From contig CAMZMU010000063.1 of assembly GCA_947311845.1 (NCBI GenBank), forward strand, positions 126,950,914 through 127,014,913: DNA of 64,000 nucleotides, written 5' to 3'. The number at the start of each line of letters is the position of its first letter. The stretch's first letter is position 1. A model generated the notes under the pieces. It was not told where the DNA came from. It saw only the letters and a program-made list of their open reading frames with translations, and ran no database searches. Positions 1 to 10,737 of the stretch are shown here, piece by piece. Made by a program: the position numbers and the translations under genes. Source of the DNA: Poa pratensis. Lineage: Eukaryota > Streptophyta > Magnoliopsida > Poales > Poaceae.

Positions 1-131
1 ACAGAAAAAAAAAAGAGGGAAGCGTTAAGCGGGCTGGCCCAGTAACACGTCGCGAAGGGCGTCCTTCAGGCGGCGCTCGCGTTAAACGCCGCGAACGGGC
101 GGCGTATAGGGATTGCGCGACTGGAGATGCC
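1..131. mobile_element. right end of a Harbinger-like DNA element (partial)
   Basis: The segment ends in GGAGATGCCC followed by TTA. In reverse complement this reads GGGCATCTCC, the style of terminus seen on PIF/Harbinger elements, which duplicate TTA or TAA on insertion. The GC-rich sequence before it resembles the interior of such elements. The left end lies outside the window, so the assignment is tentative. Confidence 0.3.
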
Positions 132-189
132 CTTAGCCAGTCGAGCTCGTTACATTATCTCGAATGGAGAATGCTGATGGTAACATCTG

Positions 190-725
190 AACACAAGACC
201 TAACAGCGACATGGGCTGAACTCGCACACGAACTGCCCGATCTGCGATCAGGACCCTGAGACGTTCGATCATCTCGCCCTTGGTTGTGTCTTCGCTCGGG
301 AGGTGTGGCACAATGTCCTCCACCGGTGTAATCTTGTTTTGCTTCTGCCACAGGCTGGGGACTCCTTGATCGAGTGGTGGCTGAACGCTCGGCGACGCGC
401 ACCGCCACGATCTCGGAAGGGCTTTGACTCCCTGGTGCTCCTTGTCGAGTGGGCCCTTTCGAAAGAGCGGAACGGCCGGGTTTGATCGATTTGCGGAGAT
501 GGTCAACACGGTCTGTCGGAGGATCGCAGACGAAGCGGAGCTATGGATACTCTCTGACGCTGTAGGACTGAGTCTTATTTGGAGATAGCACGCTAGGGTA
601 GTTGGGCGCTGTTTTTCTGTTTCGTGCTTTGTGGCTGCCCACCACCCTAGGCACGCATGTAACCACATCTTTCTGATGTCGGAAACGCTGTACAAACTCC
701 TTTTCTCTCTATCTATCAAAGACGA
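190..725 (+). mobile_element. 3' end of a LINE (zf-RVT zinc-binding domain), 5' truncated
   Basis: The plus strand encodes a stretch starting CPICDQDPETFDHLALGC, followed by FAREVWHN and a tryptophan pair. This is the zinc-binding domain at the C-terminus of plant LINE reverse transcriptases (zf-RVT). Reading continues through EWALSKERNGRV to a stop at about 483. A one-base shift then recovers RFAEMVNTVCRRIADEAELW up to a stop near 588, the usual last residues of such ORFs. No reverse transcriptase core is present, so this is a 5'-truncated, frameshifted relic. The weakly A-rich stretch around 740-770 may be a decayed tail. Confidence 0.65.
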
Positions 726-1122
726 CACACAAAACTTTTGCGTGTTCGCGAAAAAAAACCTTCAAAGAAAAGATTTATACACGGGTATCGACAACTATGG
801 AGCTTACGTAATGAGATTAACACCAACAATTCCCACAGTTCTTTGGAAGAACAATTAGAAGAAGCTCTGCTCTAGAGCGGAAACTGAGAGTTCCTTTGGT
901 TAAGGATTGCCCGTGAGGCCCTGAACGACACAATTGACCATTGAGTCACTATTTCACCTGTATACGCTGTGTTTTATCTGACAAAAAGATACAGGGATCA
1001 ATACAGCTTCAGAATGCAGAGGTTTCATAAGTTTTAAGTTGATGCCAAACGCTCCAATTTATCTATGCTTTTTCCGTTCTCAACGGGTGTTCGTCAGCAT
1101 TCCCTGCGGCCAGCAACTATCC

Positions 1123-1485
1123 ACAACCTGAGTATTTGAGACAGAAAAGTTTCAAACAGAGATAGTTAATTTTACCATTCTTAGAAAATATATTTAATTA
1201 TCAAACGGAAGCCTTTTATGGATTCTTCATAATGTATTTAAATGACACGTCCACAAAAGACTTTAAAGCTTCATGTCTCTGCATTTGACAAATCCAACGG
1301 ATATACAACCTGAGTATTTGAGACAGAAAAGTTTCAAACAGAGATAGTTAATTTTACCATTCTTAGAAAATATATTTAATTATCAAACGGAAGCCTTTTA
1401 TGGATTCTTCATAATGTATTTAAATGACACGTCCACAAAAGACTTTAAAGCTTCATGTCTCTGCATTTGACAAATCCAACGGATA
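1123..1485. repeat. 182-bp tandem duplication downstream of subtilase copy 1
   Basis: Bases 1123-1304 are repeated as 1305-1485 with no mismatch noticed by eye. The unit starts ACAACCTGAGTATTTGAG and ends near CAAATCCAACGGATA. It lies about 200 bases beyond the stop codon of the subtilase at 1680-3947, in what would be its 3' flank. Near-identity suggests a recent duplication, or an assembly artefact. Confidence 0.9.
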
Positions 1486-1679
1486 CAAGGAATGTGACCA
1501 CAAGATGTTCGCAGCTAAGAACACGAAATCTTGCAGCGGTATACTATAAAGGACACAAAATGTTGCAACATAAATTATACTGATTGGTACGAATTTTGTT
1601 CCAACACCTCTCTTTATGTGACAAGTTTATGAATTACTACAGATGAATTAGCGGGGATACATGGAAACATTCGCCGATC

Positions 1680-3947
1680 TCAAGGCACGAATACCGGAGA
1701 TGGTGCTGGTGCGGACGACCGACCAGCCACTCCGGTGGATGCGACGATGGGGCTCCGCACAACATGCTTCTCCGACACCCATGTCAAGCTTGCCTCTACG
1801 AGTTCTTCTTCACCCACGCCATGGCTGCTCACTGTCAAGCTAAATGTTTTCTTCTCTCCGGCCTTGGAGAAAGTCAGTGTCTCCGGGAAGACGCGGACCA
1901 CCAATGACTTTGGCGCATCAACCTTTGCCGTGAATGTCGACGTCGCCGGCCCGACGTTTGTCACAGTCCTGTTCACGGTGAAAGGCTTTGGCGTCAGCGG
2001 CACTGTAATCGTCGAGTAGTTGAGCTGCACGTCCTCAACTTTTGATAGCATCTTGCAAGTCAGGCTTGAGTTGCGCACGATGCTTGCTAGGCCTTCGTCA
2101 CCGAGGAGCCAACAGATATAACCCGCATAGTCAGCGATGCTAAGGTCGTACACCAGACCAGGGTCTGCTGCTTTCGTGGGGTTCACATGGCCGGCACCTG
2201 TGTCATACACACTAGCTTTCCCGTGATGCTGGTCCAAGATCGAGCCGCCGGTGCTGTTGACGATGTCTGATGTTGTCAAGATGGCAGACTTGATAGCGGC
2301 CGGTGACCAGTCAGGATGAACGCTCTTGATAAGCGCGACGACACCGCTAATATGCGGTGTTGCCATGGATGTGCCGGATATGATGTTGAAAGCCCCTGAT
2401 GCAGAGCCTGTGTTTGACGGCCATGCGGCTAGGATGTTGAGCCCTGGCGCCAAAATGTCCGGCTTGAGCACACCAGGGATAATAGAGCTTGGACCCCGCG
2501 AAGAGAACCACGACACCACGGGGGCTGGGTGGATACCAAGCAAAGTGTGGTTGTACGTGAAGGCGGCCATGGATCTGCTCTCTGATGATACTGCATAAGA
2601 TGTGAGGATGGCACCATCTTCCGCAGCTACCTGCACCACATTGGATTTGTAATCCCGAAGAACTGTGGTGTAGCCACTGGTCTCGTCATTGAAGAGCACC
2701 ACGCCAGCTGCACCGGCGTCAATTAAGTTACGGATGTCGGACTTTTGAGTGGCTGACATCATGGCCTCGCAAACGAGGATCTTACCGGCAACGGAGCTAT
2801 CATTGTTGTATTCACAGTACCGGCGTTCCTCGGAGAAGAGGAGAGGGTACGACTTCGATCTCGTCTTCTTCGCTTCTTGGGTAAGCGCTTCTCCGGGGAT
2901 GCTCTTGCCGTTGCCAAGACGCACCTCAGCGCCGAAGCTCCTGTCCACCGAGCTGGCAGCAACGGTGAGCAACCATGGAGCGTCGTTGGTGATCGAGCCT
3001 GCCATGGGGCCAGTATTGCCAGCCGCACACACCACGATGATGCCCTTGGATACGGCGCTAAACGCGCCAATGGCGATGGGGTCCTCATCAAAGCTGGTGC
3101 CCTTGCTGCCGCCGAGGGAGAGCGAGAGGACGTCCACCCCATCCTTGATGGCCGCATCCAGTCCAGCCAGTAGGGCGGATTCATCACATCCATTGCCGAC
3201 ACATACCTTGTACATGGCGACGTGGGCGCTAGGAGCTATTCCAGCTGCGGTGCCCGTGCCCACGCCATGGTCTGACGCGCCAGGGACGAAGTTCCCGGCC
3301 GCTGTGGATGAGGTATGCGTTCCATGCCCAACTTCATCGCCGGAGTCGTCTCCAACAAACGACTTGGCACCAATGAGCTTGTTGTTGCATCGGGCCGCCT
3401 CGCATGAGCCCTTCCACCTTGAAGGGGGCGGCGGGACACCATGATCATCAAAGGAAGGGTGTGTCGCATGGATGCCACTGTCCAGCAAACCGACGATGAC
3501 TCCCTTCCCGTAGCCAGCGTCGCTCCAGAAGCCGGTGCCGTTCTTGAGCCCGAGGAACGCCGGTGTGTGCGTGGTCATCAGTTGCAGCGTCCGGTCCGGG
3601 AACGCACGCACGTACCCGGGCTTCTTGGCCACCGCATCGAGCTCGGCCCTGGTGAGCCTCGCTGCGAAGCCGCTGAACACTTGGGTGTAGGAGTGGAGAA
3701 GACGGGACTTGATGGATTCACCGGTAGGCGAGCTTGACAAGAAAGACTCATGCCACTGGCGGTGAGCGTCTTCCCCGGCATCCGGGTGCGGTGGCTCGAC
3801 AAGCACGATGTAAGTGTGATATGCAGAGGCTTCTGCAGCATTCGGCTGAGCCCTTGCGGTAGCTGGACTGATGTAGCACAACGCTGGTGCATAAAAGAGG
3901 GCGGCGAGCAAGAGAGGTGGTAGTAAGAAATTGGGAAACGACGCCAT
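1680..3947 (-). CDS. subtilisin-like serine protease (subtilase, S8), array copy 1
   Basis: This is a secreted plant subtilase of 755 residues in a single exon, the usual length for the family. I chose the Met that begins a hydrophobic signal peptide (MASFPNFLL); an upstream in-frame Met adds 28 poorly conserved residues. Order of domains: signal peptide to about residue 25, I9 inhibitory propeptide (about 45-125), catalytic domain beginning just after TTHTPAFLGL, a protease-associated insertion (about 350-470), and a C-terminal Fn3-like domain. The catalytic residues are visible as Asp156 in LLDSG, His208 in GHGTHTSS, Asn311 in AAGNTGP and Ser527 in SGTSMATPH. The protein is expected to be auto-processed and to act in the cell wall or apoplast; its substrate is unknown. 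A TATA box stands 76 bp upstream of the start. Close paralogues at 7695 and 16827 make this a tandem array. Exact SBT subfamily not determined. Confidence 0.93.
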   Translation of the reverse strand: MASFPNFLLPPLLLAALFYAPALCYISPATARAQPNAAEASAYHTYIVLVEPPHPDAGEDAHRQWHESFLSSSPTGESIKSRLLHSYTQVFSGFAARLTRAELDAVAKKPGYVRAFPDRTLQLMTTHTPAFLGLKNGTGFWSDAGYGKGVIVGLLDSGIHATHPSFDDHGVPPPPSRWKGSCEAARCNNKLIGAKSFVGDDSGDEVGHGTHTSSTAAGNFVPGASDHGVGTGTAAGIAPSAHVAMYKVCVGNGCDESALLAGLDAAIKDGVDVLSLSLGGSKGTSFDEDPIAIGAFSAVSKGIIVVCAAGNTGPMAGSITNDAPWLLTVAASSVDRSFGAEVRLGNGKSIPGEALTQEAKKTRSKSYPLLFSEERRYCEYNNDSSVAGKILVCEAMMSATQKSDIRNLIDAGAAGVVLFNDETSGYTTVLRDYKSNVVQVAAEDGAILTSYAVSSESRSMAAFTYNHTLLGIHPAPVVSWFSSRGPSSIIPGVLKPDILAPGLNILAAWPSNTGSASGAFNIISGTSMATPHISGVVALIKSVHPDWSPAAIKSAILTTSDIVNSTGGSILDQHHGKASVYDTGAGHVNPTKAADPGLVYDLSIADYAGYICWLLGDEGLASIVRNSSLTCKMLSKVEDVQLNYSTITVPLTPKPFTVNRTVTNVGPATSTFTAKVDAPKSLVVRVFPETLTFSKAGEKKTFSLTVSSHGVGEEELVEASLTWVSEKHVVRSPIVASTGVAGRSSAPAPSPVFVP

Positions 3948-4022
3948 TGCTGGAACCCAGGCACACCGACGGAAGGATGAAGGTGATGGCGATGCTGCAA
4001 CAGGATCGACCACCAGCTCATC

Positions 4023-4028
4023 TTTATA
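4023..4028 (-). promoter_or_regulatory. TATA box of subtilase copy 1
   Basis: The minus strand reads GTATAAAG at the position where copy 2 has CTATAAATG. The flanks (GATC upstream, start codon about 76 bp downstream) align across the three array members, supporting this as the shared core promoter. Confidence 0.6.
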
Positions 4029-4079
4029 CACCGCGAATGATCAATGTAGTTTATCGTATTTTTGGCACAAGTTAATTAC

Positions 4080-6150
4080 TTGATAAATGTAGCGGATGCA
4101 AAAAATAAATGACTTTAATTTGTGGCAAATCTGGATGATCTGGTAAGATCACGTTGGAGGCCAGCAACGTTGGTAATAAATGTATATCTAAATTTTATGG
4201 GGTGAGAGATGTGGACAAAAAAGTGGATCTTTTTTTGTTTGCTGCACGATCTTGAAGATTACTTCGTCTGAGCATATATTGGACTATTGATAAAAAATGG
4301 AAACTAATTAAGTGTTCAAATTCATAGCTGCATATATAATGTGCTATCTATATATATCTTCTCATAAATGACAATATCAAAGTGATGAGACCAGGTAAGG
4401 TTGAACGGGTCACCAATCAAAACTGCATTCGTGCTAGATAGTTGATACACGTGCTAGATTTTAGCAAACTAGAAAATCATTTTGCACACCTGTAGAGGTC
4501 GACGCCCTTCCATCATCTTTTTCTTTTTCCTTTGCAGAGTATTCCTGAACTTCAACTCCAGCGTAATCAGCTTGGACGCTGGTTACGAGAAAGCTAGGAG
4601 GAGAGTTCATCCAACAGTCCGAACGCGGATTTTGCCAATGTGCTATGGTGCACAGGTGCAATCCTGAGCTGTCGGTTTCAGCGTTGACCCAACGCATTTT
4701 CAACGCTAAATCCTGGCCGCCGGACAGCTGAAATCGATGGCACAGATTGCACCTGCGCGCCATAGTGCATTGTAAATAGATTAATCACAACAGTCCGACA
4801 CCTCTAGAGTGCAGGTGAACTTAGCACAAACGTGGACGAAGCAGTTGGCATGCGGGTCTGTCACTCCTGGGTGTGGTTTTCTCCACGCCCAAAGGAAACT
4901 TGATACTGATCTCGCTGTCCCGCCAGCCCCACTCTTCCGCATGTCTAGATCAACTGCATCATCGGTGTTGATTTTGATAGACAAGTCAAGCAATGCAAAG
5001 GCTTCTCGGGTGCGTTCCATAAAACTGCACAAGATCGGTGCTCGCTTTATCATGGGTGATACTGTTCCTCGAAGTACAAATCGCTATGTCACTAAATGGG
5101 GGTCACGGAGAATGTCTCTTGACCATGTACTTGGATGAAGTTGTGCTAATTTCACAGGCCTGTAGCCAAACTCTTCTTTCCATCAAAATCTCAATGCACA
5201 AGGTTTTGGAGGCCTGCTCTCATGGATAGCTGTGAAAATGTTTGGAAGCACGGGAACACAAACTAGGCAGTGGCGAGACAAGGAGTGGGTGGTGTGCTCT
5301 GAATCCGTTATGTTCTCTTCTCTATAGCAACCAAATTGATACAAAATACAGATAGAGAACACTCACGTCACGAGGTGGAGAAAGAGGGCATGTGTCAACG
5401 ATGCACATGTTTGTTGACATGTACACATAGTTGATGCACCATGCGAAAAAATAGTCTTCCGCCAAAACAGGTTCAAACTTGAACTCGATTTACGCCACAG
5501 GACGCGTGACATACCGCATAGGCGAACTGCGCATAAGCTGTTCCTATTCTTATACTCATTTAATGTATGTAAAAAAACTGCCCTTATAAACAGATCCATC
5601 TCTCTCCCCACTAAAAATGTGGAACTAAATTCTACATGTCATGCAACCAAATTGAATGAACCATTTGTGATTTCAGAATTTGTTATATGTTAATTGCGCC
5701 AAATCCATAAAAATCTAACAATATCTTGGGTACAACTGGACTGACATAGACGACATGGAGAGCAGGCCCTACTGGACCTTGGTCCAGAGATATTTTTGAA
5801 CGTTCAATCAAAATTGTGCAGAATGACGGGAGTCAGCAAGTGGTGGCATATTACCCTCATAAAAAAAAAGCAAGTGTGGCATATGGAACGAAATTATGCT
5901 CTCTTGCGTTGCGGTCAAAACGAAATTCTATCTCAACAATTTTTTGAATAAGGTCGGGAACGGCAGAGCTGGTTTTCTTTTGCCAACTTCTTTGAAATTA
6001 GTCCCTTAGACGTCTCTACAAAACAGAATAAACCGAGTTAGCGCGGTAGATTAAAAAGAGCAGCAAAAAAGAGTTTGTGCTAAAGCTACAGTGGAGGGGT
6101 ATGAACTATAGTGAACAGACCACATAGAGAACTATTCCCTTGTAACTTAC
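4080..6150. other. intergenic region upstream of subtilase copy 1, no confident gene
   Basis: The first 350 bases are AT-rich and resemble the promoters of copies 2 and 3. From about 4450 the sequence is unrelated to the sister units, making this unit's 5' flank longer (about 2.1 kb against 0.6-0.7 kb). A 90-codon minus-strand reading frame at 4781-5053 has gene-like composition but no family I recognise. No start context, splice signals or paralogue supports it. A short inverted-repeat element at 4638-4770 is listed separately. Confidence 0.5.
4638..4770. repeat. small inverted-repeat (MITE-like) element
   Basis: The left end reads ATGTGCTATGGTGCACAGG. The reverse complement of the right end reads ATGCACTATGGCGCGCAGG, so about 25 bases pair with few mismatches. 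The interior holds further imperfect pairing around the GCGTTGA/TCAACGC motifs. Size (133 bp) and structure suit a MITE. I saw no convincing target-site duplication. Confidence 0.45.
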
Positions 6151-6151
6151 T

Positions 6152-6362
6152 TGAATGTTTTTAACTCGTGTGATCAAGTGGCATTCTACTTTCTACAGGG
6201 AGAGGGCGAAATTACATGTGTTGTGTCGACTCATCAAGCGTAAATTCAGACAGAGATGCAAGGCAGCATGAAGCAGCGGAACTCAGAATGCAAATTCTTT
6301 CAACAATACATGAACGATCAAGTTCTGGTTCTAATTTCTTATCTTATTGTACCAATAATTAG
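6152..6362. repeat. first copy of a 211-bp direct repeat (array flank)
   Basis: This segment, starting TGAATGTTTTTAACTCG, matches 7449-7661 almost base for base. The second copy runs straight into the 3' flank of subtilase copy 2. Weaker homologues begin near 10741 and 20818, so the motif marks the junction between array units. The pair brackets about 1.09 kb of non-array sequence. Confidence 0.85.
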
Positions 6363-7448
6363 AAGCTTTTGTACTCCTAGCATGACAACAAATTCTGTAA
6401 AGAATCATTTGTTTGAACAGGGATTAAGAGGTGAAAGAAATGAGGCAGTAAATTCCTAACCAATGGGAGCAGCCTCTACGTTAGGAATGATACCAGGTGA
6501 TTGACACGACATAAGCAACTTGACAGCTTAAAGATAGTTGTTGGTGAACTTTGTAGCTGCCATCGCACAACAATCAGAAGAGGACTCCCTGCACTGATTC
6601 ATGTATGCTTTTTTCAGACAGATTCATGTATACTGGGAAAGCTAAGAATCCAAACATTTCGAAATTTAATCTTAATCCAATCCTAGCACAAGCAATCTTG
6701 AAAAAAAAACTGGCCCAACCTTTTTTTTTTTTTAAACAACTGGCCCAACCTTTGTAGAGCACCAAACGGCAAGCATCAAATAATTGCAGCTCAACATCCC
6801 ACTTAGTAACCTGCACCAGGTCGACTCCACATCTGTTGGACAGAAATTTGAAGAGAGAAAAAGCGTAAGGGAAATAGCAGGTTCGGAAGGAGACGTGAGG
6901 GAAAGAACATATGTGAGAATCTTTTGCGCAAAACTGACGGCGCTGGAGTGATATGGTGGTCTTTGGAGCTCGAACCCTAGAGAGGAAGGTGATGTCGGCA
7001 TAGGGCTCGGACCTCAAATCAGGCGATTCATCCTTCCCAGCCGCGGAATCGCCTGTGATTCGTTTCCTTTTCACCTTCAGAACCGTATTGGGGGAATGGG
7101 GTCAGAACAGAAGGCCCCATCCTTCTCCTCGCCGTCGAGCCTCGCGTCGATGAGAAGAAACTCGGCGAGGTCACGGTGGTCGCCCCTGAGACAATCACAG
7201 ATGCTGCCGTCCACCTCCACCAATGTCTCTCCTCGCCTCGCCCTTGGTCGTGCGCTTCAATTTGGACGGGGTACTACCGCTACGGCTTGGCGCATCGGCT
7301 CCACGGCAGCGGCGGCGCCGGAGCCAAGCCACTTCGCTCGTGACGGCCGCAACTTCTTCCTCCCCATGCCGCGTCCTCAGGTCCCTCACCTTGGTACGTG
7401 GGTGGTGGCGGTGGATGGAACAGGCGACAGCGGCAATTTGCGGCGGCA
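6363..7448. other. 1.09-kb insert between direct repeats, no confident gene
   Basis: The left half is AT-rich. The right half (about 6950-7448) is GC-rich and holds divergent reading frames: minus strand ending at 7074 (starts MKRKRITGD) and plus strand from 7096 (starts MGSEQKAPS). Neither resembles a family I know, and neither has visible conserved motifs or splice structure. They could be fragments of a host gene carried by an element. A short duplication around a poly-T run lies at 6708-6753. Confidence 0.4.
6708..6753. repeat. 16-bp direct repeat around a poly-T run
   Basis: AACTGGCCCAACCTTT occurs at 6708-6723 and again at 6738-6753. Only a T run followed by AAAC lies between them. A target duplication around an A/T tract is what an aborted LINE or SINE insertion, inserting only its poly(A) tail, would leave. 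Confidence 0.6.
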
Positions 7449-7661
7449 TGAATGTTTTTAACTCGTGTGATCAAGTGACATTCTACTCTTCTTCAGGGAG
7501 AGGGCGAAATTACATGTGTTGTCGACACATCAAGTGTAAATTCGGACAGAGATGCAAGGCAGCATGAAGCAGCGGAACTCAGAATGCAAATTCTTTCAAG
7601 AAAATATGAACGATCAGGTTCTGGTTCTAATTTCTTACCTTATTGCACCAATAATTACTGA
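7449..7661. repeat. second copy of the 211-bp direct repeat
   Basis: This matches 6152-6362 and leads directly into the 3' flank of subtilase copy 2. It contains the junction TTCTAA/TTTCTT, which is the uninterrupted form of the site occupied by the Helitron in the next array unit. Confidence 0.85.
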
Positions 7662-7694
7662 GACCACACAAAATTCTAACAGCACGAACAACAC

Positions 7695-9956
7695 TCATGG
7701 CGATAGCGCGGGAGCAGGACCGCCGACCTTGGAGACAGCAATGATCTGGCTCCGCACCACATGTTCCTTGGACACCCAGCTTAAGCTTCCCTCGACGAGT
7801 TTGTGTTCGCCCACATTGTGGCAGCTCACCGACACTCTGAACGTCTTCTTCTCTCCGGCCTTGGAGAATATCAACGTCTTAGGGGAGACGCGGACCCTCA
7901 GCGAATTGGGTGCATCCACTTTCACCCTGTAAGTCGACGCCGCTGGCCCAACATTCGTCACAGTCCGCTTCACGGTGAACGACGACGTTGTCATCGGCAC
8001 GGTTATTGTTGGGTAGTTGAGCTGCACATCCTTGACCTTTGGCAGCTTCGTACAGGTCAAGCTCGAGTTGCGCACGATGGTCGCCAGGCCGTCTTCACCG
8101 AGCAGCCAGCAGATATAGCCGGCGTAGTCACTCACACTGATGTCGTACACCAGTCCAGGGTCTGCGGCTCTCGTGGGGCTCACATGGCCTGCACCTCTAT
8201 CGTATGAGCTAGCTTTCCTGTGCTGCTCGTTCAAGATCCAGCCACCAGTGCTGTTTATGGCATCCGACGTCGTCAAGATGGCTGACTTGATGGCAGCTGG
8301 AGACCAGTCAGGATGCAAACTCTTGATGAGTGCCGCAACGCCGCTAACATGCGGTGTCGCCATGGATGTGCCCGACATGATGACGAAAGGCCCCGATGCA
8401 TAGCCTGTTTTGGGTGGCCACGCAGCGAGGATGTTGAGCCCCGGCGCCAGAATGTCTGGCTTGAGAACACCAGGGCTGACAGAGCTTGGACCCCGTGAAG
8501 AGAATGACGCCACAACCGGGGCCGGACGAACACCCAACATGGTGTTATTGTAGGTTAAAGTGGCCATGGGTTTGCTTGTTGACGGCGTCGCGTAAGCTGC
8601 GAGGATGGCGCCATCAGCCGTGCTCACCTGCACCACTTTCGAGTTGTAATCCTGAAGAACAGTGGTGTAGCCATTGGCTTTGTCGTTGAATAGCACCACA
8701 CCACCTGCTCCGGCAGCCATTATGCGACGGATGTTGGGATTCTGAATCATCGGTGTCGTGGCTTGGCAAACCACGATCTTCCCGGAGACAGAATGGCCAT
8801 CCTCGTTCTCACAGAACCGATGTTCCTTGGAGAACATCAGAGGATATGTCTTGAAGGTTCGGTTTGCCACCTCGGTCTGGGTGAGCGCTTCTCCGTCAAT
8901 GCACTTGCCGTTGCCAAGATGGACGCCGACATGGAAGCTCCGGTCCACCGAGCCAGCGGCGACCGTGAGCAACCACGGTGCATCGTTGGTGATCGTCCGT
9001 AGAGTGGGACCACTGTTGCCGGCCGCACACACCACAATGATGCCCTTGGTTATTGCGCTGAACGCGCCAATGGCGATGGGGTCCTTATCGAAGCTCACAC
9101 TAGTGATGCTGCTAAGAGATATTGACAGCACGTCTACCCCATCCTTGATGGCCGCGTCCAATCCCGCCACGACGCTGGATTCTTTACAACCTCTGCCATT
9201 ACACACCTTGTACATAGCGATATGGGCGCCGGGAGCAATTCCAGACGCGGTGCCCGTGCCGATACCATCGACCGAGGCACCGGTGACGAAGTTCCCGGCG
9301 GCCGTGGACGAGGTGTGCGTTCCATGGCCCGCGTAATCGTCTGAATCCTCGCCTCCGAAAATGAGTGATTTGGCACCGATGAGCTTGTTGTTGCACCGGG
9401 CAGCCTTGCATGAGCCCTTCCACTTTGCCGGGGGTGGTGGGACGCCACGACCATCGAAGGAAGGGTGTTGTGCATGGATTCCGGTGTCGAGTAGCCCGAC
9501 GATCACTCCCTTGCCGTAGCTGGCGTCACTCCATAACCCATTGCCTTTCCTTAGCCCGAGGAACTCTGGCGTGTGCGTGGTCATGAGCTGCAGCGTCCGC
9601 TCCGGGAATACACGCATGAACCCCGGCTTCTTGGCCACCGTGTCGAGCTCGGCGTCAGTGAGCCTCGCGGCGAAGCCGCTGAACACCTCGATGTAGGAGT
9701 GGAGGAGACGCGGCTCTCCGGAGTCCCCGATGCTTGTGCTCGGTAAGAAAGACTCGTGCCATTGACGGTGTGCGTCTTCGTCGGAATTCAAGGGAGGTGG
9801 CTCGACTAGCACAATGTAGGTGCGGTAAGCAGAGGTTTTGGTAGAATTCCGTTGTGCCATTGCAGCTGCTCGATTGACATAGCACAGTGAAGGACTAAGG
9901 GAGTGGATGGCGAGCAAGAGAAGTGGTAGTAATAAGAGATTGGTTAAGGACGCCAT
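7695..9956 (-). CDS. subtilisin-like serine protease (subtilase, S8), array copy 2
   Basis: This single-exon subtilase has 753 residues counted from MASLTNLLLL, which begins a clear signal peptide; an upstream in-frame Met would add 29 residues. Layout matches copy 1: signal peptide to about residue 25, I9 propeptide (about 45-128), mature protease from just after TTHTPEFLGL, protease-associated insertion, C-terminal Fn3-like domain. Catalytic residues are Asp157 (LLDTG), His211 (GHGTHTSS), Asn314 (AAGNSGP) and Ser531 (SGTSMATPH). No frameshift or early stop is seen, so it is probably active and secreted. A TATA box lies 87 bp upstream of the start. It is closer to copy 3 than to copy 1 in the N-terminal region ([23 protein letters not shown]). 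Biological substrate unknown. Confidence 0.93.
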   Translation of the reverse strand: MASLTNLLLLPLLLLAIHSLSPSLCYVNRAAAMAQRNSTKTSAYRTYIVLVEPPPLNSDEDAHRQWHESFLPSTSIGDSGEPRLLHSYIEVFSGFAARLTDAELDTVAKKPGFMRVFPERTLQLMTTHTPEFLGLRKGNGLWSDASYGKGVIVGLLDTGIHAQHPSFDGRGVPPPPAKWKGSCKAARCNNKLIGAKSLIFGGEDSDDYAGHGTHTSSTAAGNFVTGASVDGIGTGTASGIAPGAHIAMYKVCNGRGCKESSVVAGLDAAIKDGVDVLSISLSSITSVSFDKDPIAIGAFSAITKGIIVVCAAGNSGPTLRTITNDAPWLLTVAAGSVDRSFHVGVHLGNGKCIDGEALTQTEVANRTFKTYPLMFSKEHRFCENEDGHSVSGKIVVCQATTPMIQNPNIRRIMAAGAGGVVLFNDKANGYTTVLQDYNSKVVQVSTADGAILAAYATPSTSKPMATLTYNNTMLGVRPAPVVASFSSRGPSSVSPGVLKPDILAPGLNILAAWPPKTGYASGPFVIMSGTSMATPHVSGVAALIKSLHPDWSPAAIKSAILTTSDAINSTGGWILNEQHRKASSYDRGAGHVSPTRAADPGLVYDISVSDYAGYICWLLGEDGLATIVRNSSLTCTKLPKVKDVQLNYPTITVPMTTSSFTVKRTVTNVGPAASTYRVKVDAPNSLRVRVSPKTLIFSKAGEKKTFRVSVSCHNVGEHKLVEGSLSWVSKEHVVRSQIIAVSKVGGPAPALSP

Positions 9957-10042
9957 TGCTGACTCGGTGACTCCACACACACCTACAGACCAAGGAAGAC
10001 GATGGCGATGCAGTGCCTGGCCATCACACCAGGTGTTGTTCA

Positions 10043-10048
10043 TTTATA
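10043..10048 (-). promoter_or_regulatory. TATA box of subtilase copy 2
   Basis: The minus strand reads CTATAAATG, 87 bp before the chosen start codon. It aligns with the TATA motif of copy 1 and with an altered version in copy 3. Confidence 0.65.
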
Positions 10049-10737
10049 GAGCACGATAGATCAATGTGTTGGAACTTTAATGTGGCAGGGGTTAATCACT
10101 TCGAAATCTAGCACATGCAGAAGCATACATAACTTTAAATTGTGCCAGATCTGGATGACACTCAATGATCTTGCCTGGAGCAACGACGAAAAATTAATGC
10201 GATGTGATCTTTTTCTATCTCATTCATGAATCAAATATCGCAACAAGAGTGAAAATGCTAGGAAATTAATGACACAAATTGAACACCATAGATAGTAGTA
10301 TTGATATCATGTTATAAATGTCAAATGATATAGTAAATGCTAGAAATGAAATCGGGTGAGGTTGAAAAACTGAATCTGGTATTCACTTGCACCCTGATGA
10401 GCTCGCGCTCCTGCTGCTAAAGATTCAATCTGTTCAACACAAATATTTATGCATAAGCTGGCAGCCTGGCACCGACAAGTGCAACCAAACAGCTTCAGCT
10501 ACCTCAGGCAAGCCTGCAAAAAATCTAAACTTCTCAGCTTTAGGCCAGGCACCACTTTTCTTCAGCCATGAAAGATCAGGAGTCGGGGCACTACCCAAAC
10601 TTGGTCAGTGAGCTCGCTAAGCCCATGGTCTAATTGAATGAGTGCGTTCCTCTCAGAAGAAAAAGAAGTACAGCAGAGGGGTGTGACTACTTAGCAGATC
10701 ACATGTGCATTTGTATATGTATTTCTCCCTATATATA

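Noticed and set aside
2749..3444. Long plus-strand open frame of 231 codons opposite subtilase copy 1
   Set aside because: It is the antisense shadow of a conserved catalytic region. The same shadow appears opposite copy 2 (8758-9336), and it has no family motifs.
4781..5053. 90-codon minus-strand frame with gene-like composition
   Set aside because: Not recognised as any family, with no splice partners and no paralogue in the window. Kept only as a note within the intergenic entry.
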